Assembly: GCA_016707895.1 (NCBI GenBank)
Contig: JADJGV010000002.1
Coordinates: 496,001-560,000 of the forward strand
Origin: Myxococcales bacterium
GTDB taxonomy: Bacteria > Myxococcota_A > Polyangia > Haliangiales > Haliangiaceae
Direction: 5' to 3'
DNA length: 64,000 nt
In this document: one piece after another, positions 40,571-52,868 of the stretch
Layout: each line of letters starts with the position of its first letter
How positions within the stretch are numbered: position 1 is the stretch's first letter
Made by a program: the position numbers and the translations under genes
The notes under the pieces: model-generated
The model's database searches: none
What the model saw: only the letters and a program-made list of their open reading frames with translations
Told to the model about the DNA's origin: nothing

Positions 40571-43057
40571 TCAGCGGGCGGTCGCGCGGGCGACCGCCTG
40601 GCAGCGCGCGACGGCGGCCGCGGCGCGGGCCTCGAGCTGGTCCGAGAAGCTGCGGTCGAGGGTGGCGACGGCGCACGGGGTCGGGGTCGCGAACAGCGTG
40701 AGCGGGGCGAAGGCCGCGGGCAGCGCCGCGATCGTGGCGGCGGCGCGATCGGGGCGCTCCAGCAGCGCGCCGACCGCCTCGGCGCGGATCATCATCGGCA
40801 GCGGCGAGTCGGCGCCGGCGACCAGCGGCGTGACCTCGGCGGCGGGCAGCTCGGCCAGCGCGCGGCCCAGCGCCCGGGTCAGGGCCCGGCTGCGGTCGAC
40901 GTCGGCGCTGGCGGCGGCGATCAGCGCGCGGCGCTGGGCGGCGTTGGCGCGGTGGCCGACGATCGCCAGGGCCGGCCCGAGCGACGTCGGCGCCAGCGCC
41001 GCGCCGCGCTGCCAGGCGGCGAACGTGCGGCGCGCCCAGCGGACCGCCGCGCGGTCGTCGCCGTAGATCCCGGCCAGCTCGAGCGCGATCGCGCGGGCCG
41101 CGGCGCGGTGGTCGGGTTCGCGCGGCGTCGGCAGCCGGCCCAGCGTGGTCAGCGCGCGATCGGTCGCGGCCCGCACCGCCCGCGCCAGCGCCGGCCGGCG
41201 GCGCGCGTCGGCCGCCCCCAGCACCACCGGCACCCACGGCGCCGCGGCGGCCAGCGCGATCGCGTCGCCGCTGGAGATCGCCGCGGCCAGCATCGCGGCG
41301 GCGTCGTCGCCGCTGGCGTGGTCGGCGACCACCGCGTCGAGGGTCGCGGCCAGCGCGTCGACCCGCTCGGGGGCGGTGAGCGGCGCGGCGGCCAGCGCCG
41401 CCCAGTCGCCGGGCGGGACCTCCCACCGGGCGTAGGCCTCGCCGTCGGGCACCGCCCACGGCGGGCAGCTCGCGCCGACCTCGATCGCGGCGACGGCGTC
41501 GACCACCGCGCAGCCGCGGCCGGCCTGGGCGCCGCCCCACCGGACGCACAGCGGGGTCGGGCGCGGCGGGCCGATCGGTGACAGCCGCACCAGCGCGCGG
41601 CCGGCGTTGCACACCCGCTCCACCAGCACCGCCGGGACGCCGGGCTGCTCGATCGCCGCGCGCGCCACCTTCGCCACCGGCGCCTCGGGATCGATCGCGG
41701 CCACCGCGTCGATCAGCGCGTCGCTGGTGACCACGCCCCACGGGCGGGCGTCGAGGTAGGCGCGCAGCGCGCCGCGCACCGCGCCGTCGCCCAGCCACGC
41801 GGCCAGCATGTGCATCACCGCCGCGCCCTTCTGGTAGGTAAGCTGATCGAACACCTGCCGCGCGTGCACCAGCGCCCGGGGCCGCAGCGCGCGGCCGTCG
41901 GCGCCGTCGCCGCCGGCGATCGTCAGCCGGTCGGCGACGTGCTCGGCGTCGACCCGGGTCGGCGTCGGCAGCGCGCGCAGCACGCGATCCGACATCCAGG
42001 TCGCGAGGCCCTCGTTGAGCCACAGGTCGCGCCAGTCGGCCGGCGTGACCAGGCCGCCGAACCAGGCGTGGGCCAGCTCGTGGGCGATCACCAGCGCCAG
42101 CAGCGCCCGGCCGTCGGCGTCGCTCGGCCCCACCGCGATGTCGGCGGCGACCGTGATCAGCCCGGGGTTCTCCATCGCGCCGTTCATGTCGGGCACGACG
42201 ATCAGGTCGAGCTTGGGGTACGGGAACGGGCGATCGATCCACGCGGTCGACGCTGCCAGGATCGGCCCCAGCAGCGCGCGCGCGTGATCGACGTGGGCCA
42301 GCGCCGCCGGCGCGATCACCCGGGTCGGCAGCGGCGCGTCGGGGACGTCGACCGCGACGAAGTCGCCGACCGCGAACGCGATCAGGTAGGTCGGCAGCGG
42401 CGGCGTCGGCGCGAACCGATGCACGACCCAGTCGCCCTCGCGGGTGGCGCTGGTCAGCGGGCTGTTGGCGAACGCGGCGACGCGCTCCGGCGTGCGCAGC
42501 GTGGTGGTCACCGGCGCGCGCCAGCGCGGCTCGTCGAAGCACGGGAACGCGTGGCGCGCCTCGCTCGGCTCGAAGTCGGTGTACGCGAGGCGCGCGCCGC
42601 CGGCGTCCTGCACGAACAGGCCGTCGCGCTCGCGGTAGGCCCCGGCGAACGCGAGGTGCAGCGTCGCCGCGCCGGCCAGCGGCGTCGCGGTCGTCACGCC
42701 GACCAGCTCGGGCTGATCGGGCGGGCGGAGCACGGTCGCGACCGCGTCGCCGGCGCTGGTGGTGACGCTGGCGCCGGTCACCTGCAGGTCGGCGCCGGCC
42801 GACAGCCACACCGTGCGGGTGGCGGTGTCGACCGTCACGTCGATGTCGACGCGGCCCTGGTAGTCGGGCGCGGCGGGATCGACGGTGACGTCGAGGCGGT
42901 ACGCCGTCGGCTGGACGTTGCTCGACAGCGCCGCGGGCGCCGGCGGCGGCGGCATCGGCCGGACGACCTCGCGCGGCCGCGGCAGGGTCGGCGGCGGCTG
43001 GGCCGCCGAGCCGCCGCCACACGCCGTCAGGACCAGGAGCGCGAGCCGACGGGCCAC
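40571..43057 (-). CDS. M1-family metallo-aminopeptidase lipoprotein
   Basis: An 828-residue M1 peptidase. GTG 43057 is favoured because it places a lipoprotein signal (VARRLALLVLTACGGG) at the N-terminus; the longer start at 43117 buries it. After a Pro-rich linker come the N-terminal saddle domain (LSSNVQPTAYRLDVTVDPAA), the exopeptidase motif NGAMEN, the zinc motif HELAHAWFG and third ligand LWLNEGLATW, then a helical C-terminal domain. All catalytic groups are present. It should remove N-terminal residues from peptides on the outer side of a membrane. Confidence 0.93.
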   Translation of the reverse strand: MARRLALLVLTACGGGSAAQPPPTLPRPREVVRPMPPPPAPAALSSNVQPTAYRLDVTVDPAAPDYQGRVDIDVTVDTATRTVWLSAGADLQVTGASVTTSAGDAVATVLRPPDQPELVGVTTATPLAGAATLHLAFAGAYRERDGLFVQDAGGARLAYTDFEPSEARHAFPCFDEPRWRAPVTTTLRTPERVAAFANSPLTSATREGDWVVHRFAPTPPLPTYLIAFAVGDFVAVDVPDAPLPTRVIAPAALAHVDHARALLGPILAASTAWIDRPFPYPKLDLIVVPDMNGAMENPGLITVAADIAVGPSDADGRALLALVIAHELAHAWFGGLVTPADWRDLWLNEGLATWMSDRVLRALPTPTRVDAEHVADRLTIAGGDGADGRALRPRALVHARQVFDQLTYQKGAAVMHMLAAWLGDGAVRGALRAYLDARPWGVVTSDALIDAVAAIDPEAPVAKVARAAIEQPGVPAVLVERVCNAGRALVRLSPIGPPRPTPLCVRWGGAQAGRGCAVVDAVAAIEVGASCPPWAVPDGEAYARWEVPPGDWAALAAAPLTAPERVDALAATLDAVVADHASGDDAAAMLAAAISSGDAIALAAAAPWVPVVLGAADARRRPALARAVRAATDRALTTLGRLPTPREPDHRAAARAIALELAGIYGDDRAAVRWARRTFAAWQRGAALAPTSLGPALAIVGHRANAAQRRALIAAASADVDRSRALTRALGRALAELPAAEVTPLVAGADSPLPMMIRAEAVGALLERPDRAAATIAALPAAFAPLTLFATPTPCAVATLDRSFSDQLEARAAAAVARCQAVARATAR

Positions 43058-43126
43058 CGCGGGAGCTTGGCAGGTCCGGGCCGCGCCGCCTATCGGTCGC
43101 GTGGCCGGTTGTGGCAATAGTGGGGC

Positions 43127-45457
<2,331 letters not shown>

Positions 45458-45470
45458 GGTGGTGGCTCCT

Positions 45471-47438
<1,968 letters not shown>

Positions 47439-47599
47439 GCGGGCAACTCCTTCGTCGAGACGTGGCCGTCCGTCGCGGGCGACCTGAGGCTCGTGTACCA
47501 GGAACGCTGGTGGCGGCGCCAGCGCGCCGGTGGCGTGGCGGGATGTGTCACGACGTCACGCCCGGGCGGGGCGGCGAAATCGCGCTAGGGTGGAGGGTG

Positions 47600-48280
47600 A
47601 TGCGAGTGGTCGCGAGCTATCCGGACCGCGCGGCCCTGGAGGTCGACGTGGCGCAGCAGCTGGCGAAGGGCGGGTTGCTGGTGCGGGGCGAGGTGCCAGC
47701 GGACGTCGAGCTGTTCGCGGCGGTCGAGCTGGAGGTGACGGCCGGGGACGCGTCGGTGTGCGTGGCGGCCCAGGTGCTGCAGATGTTCCCGGGGATCGGG
47801 GTGGCGGTGGGCGTGGACGCGGCGGCGCGGGCGCAGATCGAGGCGCTGGCGCGCGGCGAGATCGCGGCGGTGGCCGCGGCGCCGGCCAGGCCCCGGGCCA
47901 ACCACGCCGCCGAGATGCTCGAGAAGATCCAGCGCGCGCTCAACGGCGATCGCGACGCGCGCCAGGCGGTGCTGCGCGACCCCAACCGCACGATCCACGT
48001 CCACGTGCTGCGCAACCCCGGGCTGCAGCTCGACGAGGTCGCGGCGATCGCGCGGATGACGACGGTGTCGACCGAGCTGCTCACCCAGCTCGCCGGCCGC
48101 CGCGAGTACGGCCACCGCCCGGAGATCGCGATCGCGCTGGTGCGCAACCCGACCCTGCCGGTGCCGGTCGCTGTCGAGCTGGTCGCCCGGGTCAACGAGG
48201 CCGACCTCAAGCTGCTGGCCAAGGACAACCGCACCCGTGAACCGATCCAGCGCGCCGCCCGCAAGCGCCTGCTGCGCTGA
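47600..48280 (+). CDS. PilZ-like domain protein with C-terminal helical repeats
   Basis: A 226-residue protein from ATG 47600 with GGAGGG just upstream. The first 100 residues resemble the PilZ-type beta-barrel found in many myxobacterial proteins (GGLLVRGEVPADVELFAAVE, VCVAAQVLQMFPGIGVAVGV), though the usual c-di-GMP-binding RxxxR is not evident. The second half has short helical, HEAT-like repeats (LRDPNRTIHVHVLRNPGLQL, VALVRNPTLPVPVA-like). It is divergent from the beta-oxidation genes. The role is unknown; a protein-interaction module is likely. Confidence 0.6.
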   Translation: MRVVASYPDRAALEVDVAQQLAKGGLLVRGEVPADVELFAAVELEVTAGDASVCVAAQVLQMFPGIGVAVGVDAAARAQIEALARGEIAAVAAAPARPRANHAAEMLEKIQRALNGDRDARQAVLRDPNRTIHVHVLRNPGLQLDEVAAIARMTTVSTELLTQLAGRREYGHRPEIAIALVRNPTLPVPVAVELVARVNEADLKLLAKDNRTREPIQRAARKRLLR

Positions 48281-48354
48281 GCCGCGCGGTCGGGCGCCCC
48301 GTGGTGCGCGTCCCAGTGATCAGGGCGGAGACCTGTCGTATGCTCGACGTTCCG

Positions 48355-49179
48355 ATGCGTGCGTCTCTGGCCCGAACCATCGCGCTCGTTGCGCTGGCGT
48401 TTGCCCACGGCGGATGTCCCTCGCTGCCCGGGCATCGATGCGACCCGAGCGGCGATCGCTGCGGCCCCGCCGGGCGCTGCGAGCCCATCGGCGTGTGCGC
48501 CTTCCCGGAGGTCGGGTGCGCGTCGGGGTGGGCCTACGGCGACGAGGTGGCGGGCGACCTGGCGGGGACCTGTACGCCGCCCGACGAGATCGCGCCCGCG
48601 GCGATCGCCGGCATGACCGCGACGACGCCGACGACCACGACCGCCACCGTCTACTTCGTCGCGCCCGGCGACGACGGGGCCGTGGGCACGGCGGCGAGCT
48701 ACGACCTGCGCTGGGCGACCGCGCCCATCACCGACGCGACCTGGGCCGCCGCGACGCCGGTCGCGGGGGAGCCGACGCCGGGTCCCGCGGGCGCCGAGCA
48801 GACGATCACCGTGACCGGGCTGACGGACAGCACCCCCTACTTCTTCGCGATCAAGACCACCGACGACGCGTCGCAGGAGTCGCCGCTCTCGAACGTCGCC
48901 ACCGCGACCACGCCGCCGCCCGGCTCCTTCACGCTCACCTACACCAAGGACGGGACCGGGTCGGGCACGGTGATCTCGGACCCGCCGGGCATCAACTGCC
49001 GGGTCAGCTGCGCGGCCGGGTTCGCGAACAACACGCTGGTGACCCTGACCGCCACGCCCGACGTCGGCTCGACCTTCGTCGGCTGGACCGGGCTGGTCGG
49101 CGGCTGCATGGGCACCGGCACCTGCGCGGTCACGCTGAACGCGGACAAGGGGCGGCAGGCGACGTTCACGCCGCAGTGA
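48355..49179 (+). CDS. Cys-rich, fibronectin III-containing surface lipoprotein
   Basis: A 274-residue exported protein from ATG 48355 with signal ARTIALVALAFAHGGC. A Cys-rich stretch (RCDPSGDRCGPAGRCEPIGV) typical of myxobacterial lipoproteins is followed by one fibronectin type III domain (SYDLRWATAPITDATW, TVTGLTDSTPYFFAIKTTDD). A C-terminal bacterial repeat domain of the form GTVISDPPGINCRVSCAAGF and TFVGWTGLVGGCMGTGTC comes last. It is a likely adhesin or structural surface protein without enzyme activity. Confidence 0.8.
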   Translation: MRASLARTIALVALAFAHGGCPSLPGHRCDPSGDRCGPAGRCEPIGVCAFPEVGCASGWAYGDEVAGDLAGTCTPPDEIAPAAIAGMTATTPTTTTATVYFVAPGDDGAVGTAASYDLRWATAPITDATWAAATPVAGEPTPGPAGAEQTITVTGLTDSTPYFFAIKTTDDASQESPLSNVATATTPPPGSFTLTYTKDGTGSGTVISDPPGINCRVSCAAGFANNTLVTLTATPDVGSTFVGWTGLVGGCMGTGTCAVTLNADKGRQATFTPQ

Positions 49180-49224
49180 CGCCGGTGGCTCCGTGCGCGG
49201 CCGGCGCGTGGGCCGCGCCTGGCC

Positions 49225-49899
49225 TCACCCGCCGTCGAGGTAGTCGTCCCACGGGAAGCCGCGGGTGTGGAGCTGGAAGAAGCCGCGCGCCAGCAGCGCG
49301 TCGAAGTGCAGCAGCGTCAGCGTCAGCGGATCGCCGCGGACGATCTGTCGCTCGCGCACCGCGCCGCCGTCGGCGACGCGCGCCCGGGCGTGGGGCGGCG
49401 CCTGGTGGTAGCCGACCTCGCGATCGCCGTCGAAGACCCAGCCGTCGGCGACCTCGCAGTCGCCGCCCCAGAAGTCGGTGACGTACAGCGCCACCGTCGC
49501 GCTGGTGGCGCGCGCCAGCGCCCGCGCGAACCGCCGCGCCGCGGCCCACGGCCCGTCGGGGTCGAGCGCCAGGCGCTGGTCGGGCGCGTCGAGGACGCTG
49601 GCGTCGAAGGCGTCGGTGTCGAGCCAGTCGCGGCCGGGGTCGTCGGGGCCGCTCAGCTCGCGCACCACGACCAGCCCGCCGGCTGGCAGCACCGGCTCGT
49701 CGACGACGTCGAGGTACTCGGTCACCGACGGCTGGCCGGGCGGGCCGATCGTCACCGCGTCGACCTCGCGGGACGTCGTGCCGAACCGCGTCAGGTCCGG
49801 CACCAGGTAGCGGTGCCCGTCGAGGCGACGATCGGCGCGCAGCCGTGCCAGCACCGCCGGCGTCGGCGGCGCGTACAGGTGGCGGGCGTACCACGTCAT
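49225..49899 (-). CDS. Hypothetical protein, 224 aa
   Basis: A cytosolic-looking protein from ATG 49899 without signal or membrane segment. It opens MTWYARHLYAPPTPAVLARL and contains PAGGLVVVRELSGPDDPGRD, VALYVTDFWGGDCEVADGWV and a C-terminal GFFQLHTRGFPWDDYLDGG rich in aromatic residues. I recognise no family. It starts eight bases after the stop of the CNB-nucleoside kinase gene on the same strand, so the two are very probably one operon. Confidence 0.65.
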   Translation of the reverse strand: MTWYARHLYAPPTPAVLARLRADRRLDGHRYLVPDLTRFGTTSREVDAVTIGPPGQPSVTEYLDVVDEPVLPAGGLVVVRELSGPDDPGRDWLDTDAFDASVLDAPDQRLALDPDGPWAAARRFARALARATSATVALYVTDFWGGDCEVADGWVFDGDREVGYHQAPPHARARVADGGAVRERQIVRGDPLTLTLLHFDALLARGFFQLHTRGFPWDDYLDGG

Positions 49900-49907
49900 C
49901 GGTGCGT

Positions 49908-52025
49908 CTAGTACTCGAAGCCGCTGGCGCCGATGAACTCGCGGACGATCGACGTCGGCGGCACGTGGTCGGGGTAGATCGGGACGAAGCGCTCGAGGAG
50001 CTGCTGCAGGCGATACGCCATCGTGTAGCTGGGGTGCGAGCTGGGCACCTCGAGCAGGTAGCGCTGCGCGTAGACCTTGAGCACCGACAGCTCGTAGATC
50101 AGCGAGGTGTCGAACACCGCGTCGGCGCGGTGCTGGTGGGGGAAGATGTGGCGGCGCTCGCCGGCGCGCACGCTGGGCCAGCGGGCGATGCTGGCCGCGG
50201 CGTCGTGGCCGCGGCTGTGGCGATCGCGGACGATCCGGCGCAGCAGGCGCACGTCGGAGGTGTGCACCCGTGACAGCCGATCGAACGGCAGCTGGGTCAG
50301 CGGGCAGACGAACACCGCGAACACCGCGCCCGGCGGCACCAGCTCGGCCAGCCGCGGGTTGAGGCCGTGGATGCCCTCGGCCAGCAGCACGTCGTGGTCG
50401 CCGAGCCGCACCGTGCGGCCGGAGTTGCGCACGCTCGCGCCGCGGCGGAAGTCGTAGCGCGGCAGCTCGACCTCCTCGCCGCCGCACAGCCGGCCCAGGT
50501 GATCGGTCAACAGCTCGACCTCGAGCGCGTCGAACGCCTCGAAGTCGTACTCGCCCGACGCGTCGCGCGGCGTGCGCTCGCGATCGACGTAGTAGTCGTC
50601 GAGCGACAGCTCGTAGGGCGTCGCGCCGAGCACCTGCAGCTGGGTGCGCAGCCGCTTGATGAACGTGGTCTTGCCCGACGACGACGGGCCGGCGATCGCC
50701 ACCAGCCGCGCGCCGCTCTGGCGGATCTGGTCGGCGATCTCCGACACCCGGCGCTCGTGGTAGCCCTCGGCGACGCGGATCAGGTCCGACACCTTGCCGC
50801 CGACGCACAGCCGGTTGAACGCGCCGACGCTGTCGACGCCGAGCACGTCGAGCCAGCGCTCCTGGACGCTGGTCATGCGCTGCAGGATCGCCCGGGTCCG
50901 CCGCAGCTCGTCGTCGTCGACCGGCCGCGCCGCGCTGACCGGCGGGTACACCAGCAAGAGCTCGCCGTCCTCGGGCAAGACCCGCGCGCCGCCCAGCGCG
51001 CCGGCCGACGGCCCGACCGGATCGAGCGCCAGCGCGTGGACCTGGCCGAAGGTCGACACCGGCACCAGCGGCCCCAGCCAGGTCTCCAGGAGCGCGCTGA
51101 CCTCGGGCCAGCCGGCGTCGGTGAAGTACTCGCGGGCCTCGTCGACGTACCACAGCTCCTCGCGCACCGGCAGATCGGCGGCGACCAGCGCCGCCAGCTC
51201 GCGCTCGAGCCGCGCCGCCAGCGCCGGCAGCTCGTCCTTGACCCGCCCGCGCACCCGCACGCGCTGGCCGAAGCCCAGCGAGTGGCCGAACGCCAGCTCG
51301 ACGATCGGGTCGACCCGGCGGGCGGCCTCGAGCAACAGCAACGCGAGGCCGCGGCGGTGGATCCGCTCGCCATCGGCGGTGGCCGGCGTGATCGCCGCGA
51401 CCGTGCACGGCGACGTGACCCGCTCGCCGAGCGACACCGGGCGCCGGTCGATCAGCGCCGCGACCACCGGCAGGTCGCCGACCGTCGCCGGCAGGAGCGC
51501 CCCCACCGCGACGCCGGTCGGCACGTCCTTGCGGTGGCCGAGCACGGTCACCTGCAGGCGCGCGCGCCGCGGCAGCGACCGCTCGCGCAGCAGCGCGCCG
51601 AGGCTGTCGGACACGTCGGTCAGCCGCGTGCGCAGGCCGGCGACGAACCGCTCGGTCAGGCGCAGCGCCACCGCCGGGTGGGCCGCGGCCAGCGCGCGGT
51701 AGGCGTCGAGCGCCAGGGTCGCCACCAGGAGCGGCGCGGTCGCGGTCACCGTCGCCGCCCGCGGCGCCTCGACCAGCAGGCCCAGCTCACCGAAGTACTC
51801 GCCGGGCAGCATCCGCGCCACCGCCACGCCGCCGCGGCTGGCCTCGGCCTCGCCCTCGAGCACCAGGTACAGCGTGCGGTCGCGGCCGCCCTCCTGCACC
51901 ACCACCACGTCCTCGGCGAACGCCTCGCAGGTCAGCCGCTCGGTGAGCGCGTCGATCTGCTCGGGGGACAGCCCCTCGGTCAGCTCGCCACCGGCGCGGC
52001 GCAGCTCGTCGCGTGAGATCGGCAC
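49908..52025 (-). CDS. Cyclic-nucleotide-binding domain fused to uridine-kinase-like nucleoside kinase
   Basis: A 705-residue fusion; GTG 52025, with GGAG eight bases upstream, is chosen over GTG 52043. Residues about 15-125 form a cyclic-nucleotide-binding domain with a complete phosphate-binding cassette (YFGELGLL...PRAATV at 77-93). A middle region of some 300 residues resembles the ThrRS second additional-domain module seen in TM0751-type nucleoside kinases. The last 250 residues form a uridine/phosphoribulokinase-like kinase with P-loop GPSSSGKTTF, LSLDDYYVDRERTP and LLAEGIHGLNPRL. Cyclic AMP or GMP may control phosphorylation of a nucleoside; this is an inference from the fusion. Confidence 0.85.
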   Translation of the reverse strand: MPISRDELRRAGGELTEGLSPEQIDALTERLTCEAFAEDVVVVQEGGRDRTLYLVLEGEAEASRGGVAVARMLPGEYFGELGLLVEAPRAATVTATAPLLVATLALDAYRALAAAHPAVALRLTERFVAGLRTRLTDVSDSLGALLRERSLPRRARLQVTVLGHRKDVPTGVAVGALLPATVGDLPVVAALIDRRPVSLGERVTSPCTVAAITPATADGERIHRRGLALLLLEAARRVDPIVELAFGHSLGFGQRVRVRGRVKDELPALAARLERELAALVAADLPVREELWYVDEAREYFTDAGWPEVSALLETWLGPLVPVSTFGQVHALALDPVGPSAGALGGARVLPEDGELLLVYPPVSAARPVDDDELRRTRAILQRMTSVQERWLDVLGVDSVGAFNRLCVGGKVSDLIRVAEGYHERRVSEIADQIRQSGARLVAIAGPSSSGKTTFIKRLRTQLQVLGATPYELSLDDYYVDRERTPRDASGEYDFEAFDALEVELLTDHLGRLCGGEEVELPRYDFRRGASVRNSGRTVRLGDHDVLLAEGIHGLNPRLAELVPPGAVFAVFVCPLTQLPFDRLSRVHTSDVRLLRRIVRDRHSRGHDAAASIARWPSVRAGERRHIFPHQHRADAVFDTSLIYELSVLKVYAQRYLLEVPSSHPSYTMAYRLQQLLERFVPIYPDHVPPTSIVREFIGASGFEY

Positions 52026-52079
52026 CCGCTCCGATCCTCGCACGGCGGGGGCGGCGGCGTAACTGCTCGGCGGCGGTCT

Positions 52080-52778
52080 TCAGCGGGTGCAGCTGGGCAG
52101 CGGCTGGCTGGCCACGACCAGGTCGTCGACCAGCACGGTGGTGCCGCTGGCGGCCTCGGCCGCGACGTACGACAGGCCGATCTCGACGTCGCCGAACGCG
52201 CCGTCGGGACGGGTGTCGATCGCGGTGCGATCGGTGACCAGCGCGCCGTCGGCGCGGACGATGACCCGGCCGCCGGTGTCCGAGGCGACCAGCTCGAGCT
52301 CGACGCACACCCAGCGGTCGCGCGGCATCGGCGTCGGGTAGTCGAAGACGTTGGCGGTCGAGACGCCGACGCCCAGGTTGCCGGCGGCGATCTCGACGTT
52401 GGTGCCGGCGAACGGCGCGACCGCCTCGCCCAGGTGCAAGATCGACATGCCGGTGGCGTCGGCGCCGGTCGGCAGGTTGAGGTGGAACTTCGCGTAGTAG
52501 CGATCGCTCGCGCCCAGGCTGCGGGCGCGCACCGCCTTGCCGCCGCCGACCGCGACCGTGGCGTGCAGCGACTTCATGCCGCCGCTGGCGTCGCTATCGT
52601 CGAGCACCACCACGCCGCCGTCGACCAACGTGGTCCACGCCGGATCCTCGGCCTCGAAGGTGTTGCACGCGAGCAGCCCCTCGACCGCCCCGCAGTCGAG
52701 GACGTCCTCGGGCTCGGTGATGCTGCCGCACGCGGCGACGAACAGCCCGCTCACGGCGGCGATGGCGACCTGGCGCAT
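52080..52778 (-). CDS. LamG-like lipoprotein
   Basis: A 232-residue exported protein from ATG 52778 with lipoprotein signal VAIAAVSGLFVAACGS. The mature part has the jelly-roll pattern of concanavalin/LamG-type domains: ASGGMKSLHATVAVGGGKAV, DRYYAKFHLNLPTGADATG, RDRWVCVELELVASDTGGRV and SGTTVLVDDLVVAS near the end. Such domains bind sugars or proteins at the cell surface. It stands just downstream of the SWIM gene on the same strand (50 bases), outside the repeat-bracketed cassette. Confidence 0.75.
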   Translation of the reverse strand: MRQVAIAAVSGLFVAACGSITEPEDVLDCGAVEGLLACNTFEAEDPAWTTLVDGGVVVLDDSDASGGMKSLHATVAVGGGKAVRARSLGASDRYYAKFHLNLPTGADATGMSILHLGEAVAPFAGTNVEIAAGNLGVGVSTANVFDYPTPMPRDRWVCVELELVASDTGGRVIVRADGALVTDRTAIDTRPDGAFGDVEIGLSYVAAEAASGTTVLVDDLVVASQPLPSCTR

Positions 52779-52815
52779 CCGGCGATGCTAGCGCGGAAAC
52801 CGCTGCCCACGCGGC

Positions 52816-52868
52816 CACGTGCCCGCGGTCACGGCGTCAGCTGCGCGGGGTCGCCGTTGGCGCCGGCG
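52816..52868. repeat. 53-bp direct repeat, copy 1
   Basis: This stretch is identical, base for base, to 62433-62485 in the same orientation. It includes the last 12 codons and stop of the SWIM gene (peptide AGANGDPAQLTP) and 13 bases beyond it. The match ends at 52815/52816 and 52868/52869. Together the copies bracket 9,564 bases holding the five-gene cassette. Confidence 0.95.
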
